From assembly GCA_001708385.1 (NCBI GenBank), contig CP012388.1:2170001-2234000 (forward strand): DNA of 64,000 nt. Direction: 5' to 3'. A program made the translations under genes and the position numbers. Under the pieces are notes generated by a model. It was not told the DNA's origin, did no database searches, and was given only the letters and a program-made list of their open reading frames with translations. Origin of the DNA: Flavobacterium psychrophilum (lineage in GTDB: Bacteria; Bacteroidota; Bacteroidia; Flavobacteriales; Flavobacteriaceae). Position 1 is the stretch's first letter. Each line of letters opens with the position of its first letter. Of this stretch, positions 60,649 through 64,000 are shown piece by piece.

Positions 60649-60945
60649 ATGAAAACAAAATACTCAATTGCGATATCGCTATTAACCGTTGTAATAGCCA
60701 ATATCTCTTTATGGATATACACTACGACCCAGCACGCTTCGTTTTTAGAGTCTCAGGCAGCTTATTTCGCTTACTTCCCTAAATGGCTTGCCGGCTACAC
60801 AACACACATAGGCATTGTATTTCTTGGTATTGCGATACCAATATTTGCAAAGGCAGTACAGAACAACTATCGTAAAAATATTTCGATAGTACTTATGGCA
60901 CTTTCGATATTGCTATTCGTTTGGCAAATATTTACACTGATGTAA
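60649..60945 (+). CDS. Small membrane protein, unknown
   Basis: A 98-residue protein with three hydrophobic segments: AISLLTVVIANISLWIY, THIGIVFLGIAIPIF and ISIVLMALSILLFVWQIF. It is followed 20 bp later by the sterol desaturase-like gene and may be transcribed with it. No family recognised. Confidence 0.75.
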   Translation: MKTKYSIAISLLTVVIANISLWIYTTTQHASFLESQAAYFAYFPKWLAGYTTHIGIVFLGIAIPIFAKAVQNNYRKNISIVLMALSILLFVWQIFTLM

Positions 60946-60965
60946 ACCTAAAAAACCAACCAATT

Positions 60966-61685
60966 ATGCTAATCATCATCTTTGTATCATTTGCCGTATG
61001 TTTTATAATAGAACGACTAAACCTGGGCTGGAAACTGCCCGAAGTGCCAACCTGGACTATCAGAGTTCTAGGAGTTAACTTCATACAGCTTGGTGTGGTG
61101 CTTCTTGCCGGAATAAGCTGGGAAAAATGGCTCTCTTCATTTTCTGTATTTCATCTTTCAGGTTATGTTTCTCCTGTCATAGGAGGACTTATAGCCTATT
61201 TTATAGCTACATTTATTTTTTACTGGTGGCACAGATGGAGACATCGTATTGATTTTCTATGGACGCACTTTCACCAGATCCATCACAGCCCGCAGCGCAT
61301 AGAAGTTATAACTTCATTTTACAAACATCCTGTAGAAATGGTTGTTAACTCGATTATTGGCAGCCTGCTTGTTTATTCCTTGCTTGGCCTTAGCCTTGAA
61401 GCGGCAGGAATCTATACATTATGCACGGCACTGGGAGAATTTTTTTATCATACTAATATTAAAACCCCACAATGGATAGGCTATATCTTTCAACGTCCCG
61501 AAATGCACCGCATTCATCATGAATACAACAAGCACACTAACAACTATGGTGACATTGTTTGGTGGGATATGTTGTTTGGCACTTACGAGAACCCAAAAGA
61601 ATTTAAAACCTCCTGTGGTTTTGATAATGAGAAAGAACAACGCCTGCTCGATATGCTCAAATTTAAAGATGTACACAAAGAGTAA
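60966..61685 (+). CDS. Sterol desaturase / fatty acid hydroxylase family protein
   Basis: A 239-residue membrane di-iron enzyme. The histidine clusters are visible in WWHRWRHRIDFLWTHFHQIHHSPQR (HRWRH and HQIHH) and RPEMHRIHHEYNKHTNNYGD (HRIHH), in the order seen in the family. It should hydroxylate or desaturate a lipid in the membrane; the substrate (fatty acid, carotenoid or sterol-like) is unknown. The start at 60966 (MLIIIFVSF) is chosen over a TTG 15 codons upstream. Confidence 0.92.
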   Translation: MLIIIFVSFAVCFIIERLNLGWKLPEVPTWTIRVLGVNFIQLGVVLLAGISWEKWLSSFSVFHLSGYVSPVIGGLIAYFIATFIFYWWHRWRHRIDFLWTHFHQIHHSPQRIEVITSFYKHPVEMVVNSIIGSLLVYSLLGLSLEAAGIYTLCTALGEFFYHTNIKTPQWIGYIFQRPEMHRIHHEYNKHTNNYGDIVWWDMLFGTYENPKEFKTSCGFDNEKEQRLLDMLKFKDVHKE

Positions 61686-61721
61686 ACAGTATTTTCTTAT
61701 ATTTAGATAAATTTCCATATT

Positions 61722-62996
61722 ATGGCATTAATTGAAAAAGACCTGCCCGAACTGGTAGCTAATAACATTATTAGTCCACAAACGGCAAAAGATATACAAA
61801 ACTACTATGCGACGCGGAAAGTGCCTCAAGGCAACGGAATGCTTTCTATATTTGCAGCGCTTGGCGGTATACTTGTTGGCTTAGGCATTATCCTGATATT
61901 TGCCCATAACTGGGACGACTTCTCCAAATCTACCAAAACCACATTGGCCGTACTGCCGCTTGTTGTTTTTCAGGCATTAACAGCTTACACTATCATTAAA
62001 AACAAAGGCAGCGTTTGGAAAAACGCTTCGGGTACATTGCTCTTTTTCTCGGTAGGATCTTCAATAGCACTTATTGCACAGATATATAACCTTCCGGGCG
62101 ACCTCGGCAGCTTCCTATTTATGTGGATACTATTGTGTTCGCCACTTATTTACATACTCAGATCTCATGCCCTTGCAGTATTGCATGTTTTATTTGCTAC
62201 ATATTACGCTGTCGAGGAAGGCTACTTTAGCCCGGTAAACCCTTGGGGATATGTGTTGTTTATTGCCATACTGATACCATTCTACATACAGCAATTAAAA
62301 GAAGAACGTAACAATGGTACAGCAGCACTCAACTGGCTGTTACCTCTTAGCGGATTGATTTCCCTGGGCGGATTTTTAAGCGGTGCAGATCAGTTCGGGC
62401 TTCTTATCTACCTTGCCTTTGCGGGACTATTGCATAGTGTCGGACATTTACAAATATTTAAAGACAGCCCTAAGAAAAATGGCTTTCTTACCCTGGGCGA
62501 AATGAGTATCGTTGTTATACTTACTATGGGATCGTTCCGTTGGGTGTGGCGCGATGTAATAGCCGGATCGCCTCCCGGAACATATTTTATACTACTGTGG
62601 GCGGTATTTTTAATCACAAATATTTATTTTTCGTTTTTCCACAAAGGAGCTTCAAAACGTTTTGAACCATTCAGGTCTGCAGCCCTTATTTTCCCGGTTA
62701 TTTATTTTATTGGCACTTTTGATGACCTTATACCATCTATACTTACCAACATTCTTGTACTCGGACTGGGTATTGCTGTAATACGTGAGGGTGTTGCTAA
62801 ATTCGATTTCGCCATTTTAAACTTTGGGCTTATCATAACATCTGTACTTATTGCCTGCCGTTTTTTCGATGTAAATATGTCGTTTGTTGTACGCGGACTG
62901 TTATTTATAAGCGTTGGTGTCGGTTTCTTCCTTGCCAACTATATCCTTATCCAAAAAAAGAAAAACAAACCTGAAACCCCAACTTATGAAAACTAA
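61722..62996 (+). CDS. DUF2157 domain membrane protein
   Basis: A 424-residue integral membrane protein. The N-terminal soluble region (ALIEKDLPELVANNIISPQTAKDIQNYYATR) is the DUF2157 start, followed by about ten or more membrane segments. Proteins of this family are usually encoded next to GDYXXLXY proteins, as here. The function is not known. Its stop codon lies 11 bp inside the following gene. Confidence 0.85.
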   Translation: MALIEKDLPELVANNIISPQTAKDIQNYYATRKVPQGNGMLSIFAALGGILVGLGIILIFAHNWDDFSKSTKTTLAVLPLVVFQALTAYTIIKNKGSVWKNASGTLLFFSVGSSIALIAQIYNLPGDLGSFLFMWILLCSPLIYILRSHALAVLHVLFATYYAVEEGYFSPVNPWGYVLFIAILIPFYIQQLKEERNNGTAALNWLLPLSGLISLGGFLSGADQFGLLIYLAFAGLLHSVGHLQIFKDSPKKNGFLTLGEMSIVVILTMGSFRWVWRDVIAGSPPGTYFILLWAVFLITNIYFSFFHKGASKRFEPFRSAALIFPVIYFIGTFDDLIPSILTNILVLGLGIAVIREGVAKFDFAILNFGLIITSVLIACRFFDVNMSFVVRGLLFISVGVGFFLANYILIQKKKNKPETPTYEN

Positions 62997-63567
62997 AAAC
63001 ATACTCATAGCTTTTGCGGTTACAGCACTAGTACAGCTTTTTATACCGTTGAAAATGATTTATGACAGCTACATTACCGAAACTGAAGGCGTTGAATATC
63101 ATTTTAAGGCAAGGCCGATAGATCCTAACGATCCGTTTAGGGGGAAATTTATAACATTGGATTTTGAGTTGGAAGCCGTTGCCACTAACGATACTACATG
63201 GCAGGAAGGTGATACAGCCTACATTATATTAGCAAAAGACGAAAACGGATTTGCTGAAGGAAAGGCCGTAAGCCGTGAAAAACCCGACGGCGCTGTAGAT
63301 TACTTAACCGCCAAAGCAAAGCGTTTATTAGACAACAGCCTTCTTTTTGTAAGTCTTCCGTTTGATCGTTACTATATGGAAGAAAGCAAAGCCCCGGCGG
63401 CAGAATCTGCTTACTTTAAATATGCCGCGAACCAGGACTACAAACCGGTGTATGCAGTGGTAGCAGTACGTAAAGGAAATTCGGTTTTAAAGGATCTTAT
63501 TATCAACGGGATGCCTATTAGAGAATACGTAATAAAGAATAGGGATAAGAATAAAAATCACCAATAA
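62986..63567 (+). CDS. GDYXXLXY domain protein
   Basis: A 193-residue protein with an N-terminal hydrophobic segment (NILIAFAVTALVQLFIPLKMI) and a beta-rich domain outside. DPNDPFRGKFITLDFELEAV and EGDTAYIIL are the family's hallmark (GDYxxLxY-type). It partners with DUF2157 proteins in many genomes. The ATG at 62986 is preferred, overlapping the upstream gene by 11 bp; the frame extends further upstream through it. The function is unknown. Confidence 0.88.
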   Translation: MKTKNILIAFAVTALVQLFIPLKMIYDSYITETEGVEYHFKARPIDPNDPFRGKFITLDFELEAVATNDTTWQEGDTAYIILAKDENGFAEGKAVSREKPDGAVDYLTAKAKRLLDNSLLFVSLPFDRYYMEESKAPAAESAYFKYAANQDYKPVYAVVAVRKGNSVLKDLIINGMPIREYVIKNRDKNKNHQ

Positions 63568-63596
63568 AAAATGCCTCACAATGTGAGGCATTTTTG
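63566..63596. terminator. Terminator between convergent genes
   Basis: AAAATGCCTCAC-aat-GTGAGGCATTTT, with A and T runs on the two sides, so it can act in both directions. Confidence 0.85.
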
Positions 63597-63615
63597 TTTA
63601 TAAAGATGTTGTAAT

Positions 63616-64000
63616 TTATTTCCCAGAAAACTCAGCTCTTCTCTTTTCAAGAAATGCTGTGGTACCTTCTTTAAAATCGGCAGTCCCAAAAGATTCGCCA
63701 AAAGCGGTAACCTCTACATTATAACCGTTAACACCGTCTTCGTAATTAGCATTTATAGCTTCTATAGCACGGCCTATAGCAACCGGAGAGTTCTTCATAA
63801 TTTTAGCTGCAATACCTTTACAGAAGTCAAGCAGTTCTGCCTGAGGTACTACGTGGTTTACCAATCCGTATGCTTTAGCCTCTTCAGCAGAAACCATACC
63901 CGCTGTCATTATCATTTCCATAGCACGTCCTTTACCTACAAGCTGCGGCAAACGCTGTGTACCTCCGTACCCGGGAATAACCCCAAGAGAAACTTCAGGC
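63616..64000 (-). CDS. Enoyl-CoA hydratase/isomerase, C-terminal part (cut by window edge)
   Basis: The minus strand from the window edge to the stop at 63616 encodes the C-terminal 128 or so residues of a crotonase-fold enzyme. PEVSLGVIPGYGGTQRLPQLVG is the family's conserved block with the Glu of the catalytic pair, followed by AMEMIMTAGMVSAEEAKAYGLVNHVVP. The C terminus ends in TTAFLEKRRAEFSGK, as usual. It hydrates or isomerises enoyl-CoA in fatty acid breakdown. The N terminus lies outside the window. Confidence 0.95.
   Translation of the reverse strand, partial: PEVSLGVIPGYGGTQRLPQLVGKGRAMEMIMTAGMVSAEEAKAYGLVNHVVPQAELLDFCKGIAAKIMKNSPVAIGRAIEAINANYEDGVNGYNVEVTAFGESFGTADFKEGTTAFLEKRRAEFSGK

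Noticed and set aside
1..64000. CRISPR array, prophage or insertion sequence
   Set aside because: No regularly spaced repeats, no phage structural genes and no transposase were seen.

Overview
The window looks like chromosomal DNA of a Flavobacteriaceae member, most likely Flavobacterium or a close relative. It is AT-rich, many genes are preceded by the Bacteroidetes -7 element TAnnTTTG, and the gene content is typical of that group: an SDR-type threonine dehydrogenase, a GapN-like dehydrogenase, a ligase-associated DNA-repair cluster, a GNAT-nitrilase fusion, an Nramp-UspA fusion and a lycopene cyclase. Both ends cut through genes. I see no rRNA operon, insertion sequence, prophage or CRISPR array.

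Layout. 0-2.5 kb: minus-strand oxidoreductases. 2.7-4.4 kb: the site-2 protease RseP, then tRNA-Asn and tRNA-Arg(CCT), each followed by a terminator hairpin. 4.5-9 kb: accessory genes, including a Crp/Fnr regulator and a short-chain dehydrogenase that carry the same palindrome upstream. 9.1-10.8 kb: GapN. 10.9-16.8 kb: the four-gene ligase-associated DNA damage cluster (PdeM, Lhr-type helicase, ATP-dependent ligase, metallo-beta-lactamase exonuclease). 17-18.4 kb: two tandem secreted paralogues with Gly/Lys/His-rich tails. 18.4-21 kb: the most interesting block, a nuclease-helicase protein under a small regulator resembling restriction-modification C proteins, with an inverted-repeat operator and a divergent small gene. 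21-29 kb: ammonium transporter, threonine dehydrogenase and mfd. 29.7-34.4 kb: a TetR regulator and metallo-hydrolase with matching operators, then YraN, an S66 peptidase and a barrel protein. 34.6-43.9 kb: metG, a membrane-tethered winged-helix regulator, nitroreductase, histone-deacetylase-like protein, a short SSB and the GNAT-nitrilase fusion. 43.9-44.1 kb: a GC-rich candidate structured RNA. 45-48 kb: an orphan response regulator and an M13 peptidase.

48.2-54 kb is a metal-handling block: a SCO1-like copper protein, feoA, feoB, a 40-residue cysteine-rich FeoB partner, then a convergent mntR-mntH pair with a DtxR-type palindrome upstream. 54.1-64 kb holds lycopene cyclase, bacilliredoxin, a PlsC-desaturase lipid pair, an HD hydrolase, membrane proteins, a fatty-acid hydroxylase, a DUF2157/GDYXXLXY pair and a truncated enoyl-CoA hydratase.

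Three kinds of short intergenic repeat are dispersed through the window: CTCACCCC-type hairpins, a CCTGnAAGGT fold-back, and a fold-back element with GCCACrAATT ends present in two copies. All functions are assigned by reading translated motifs; no database search was run.
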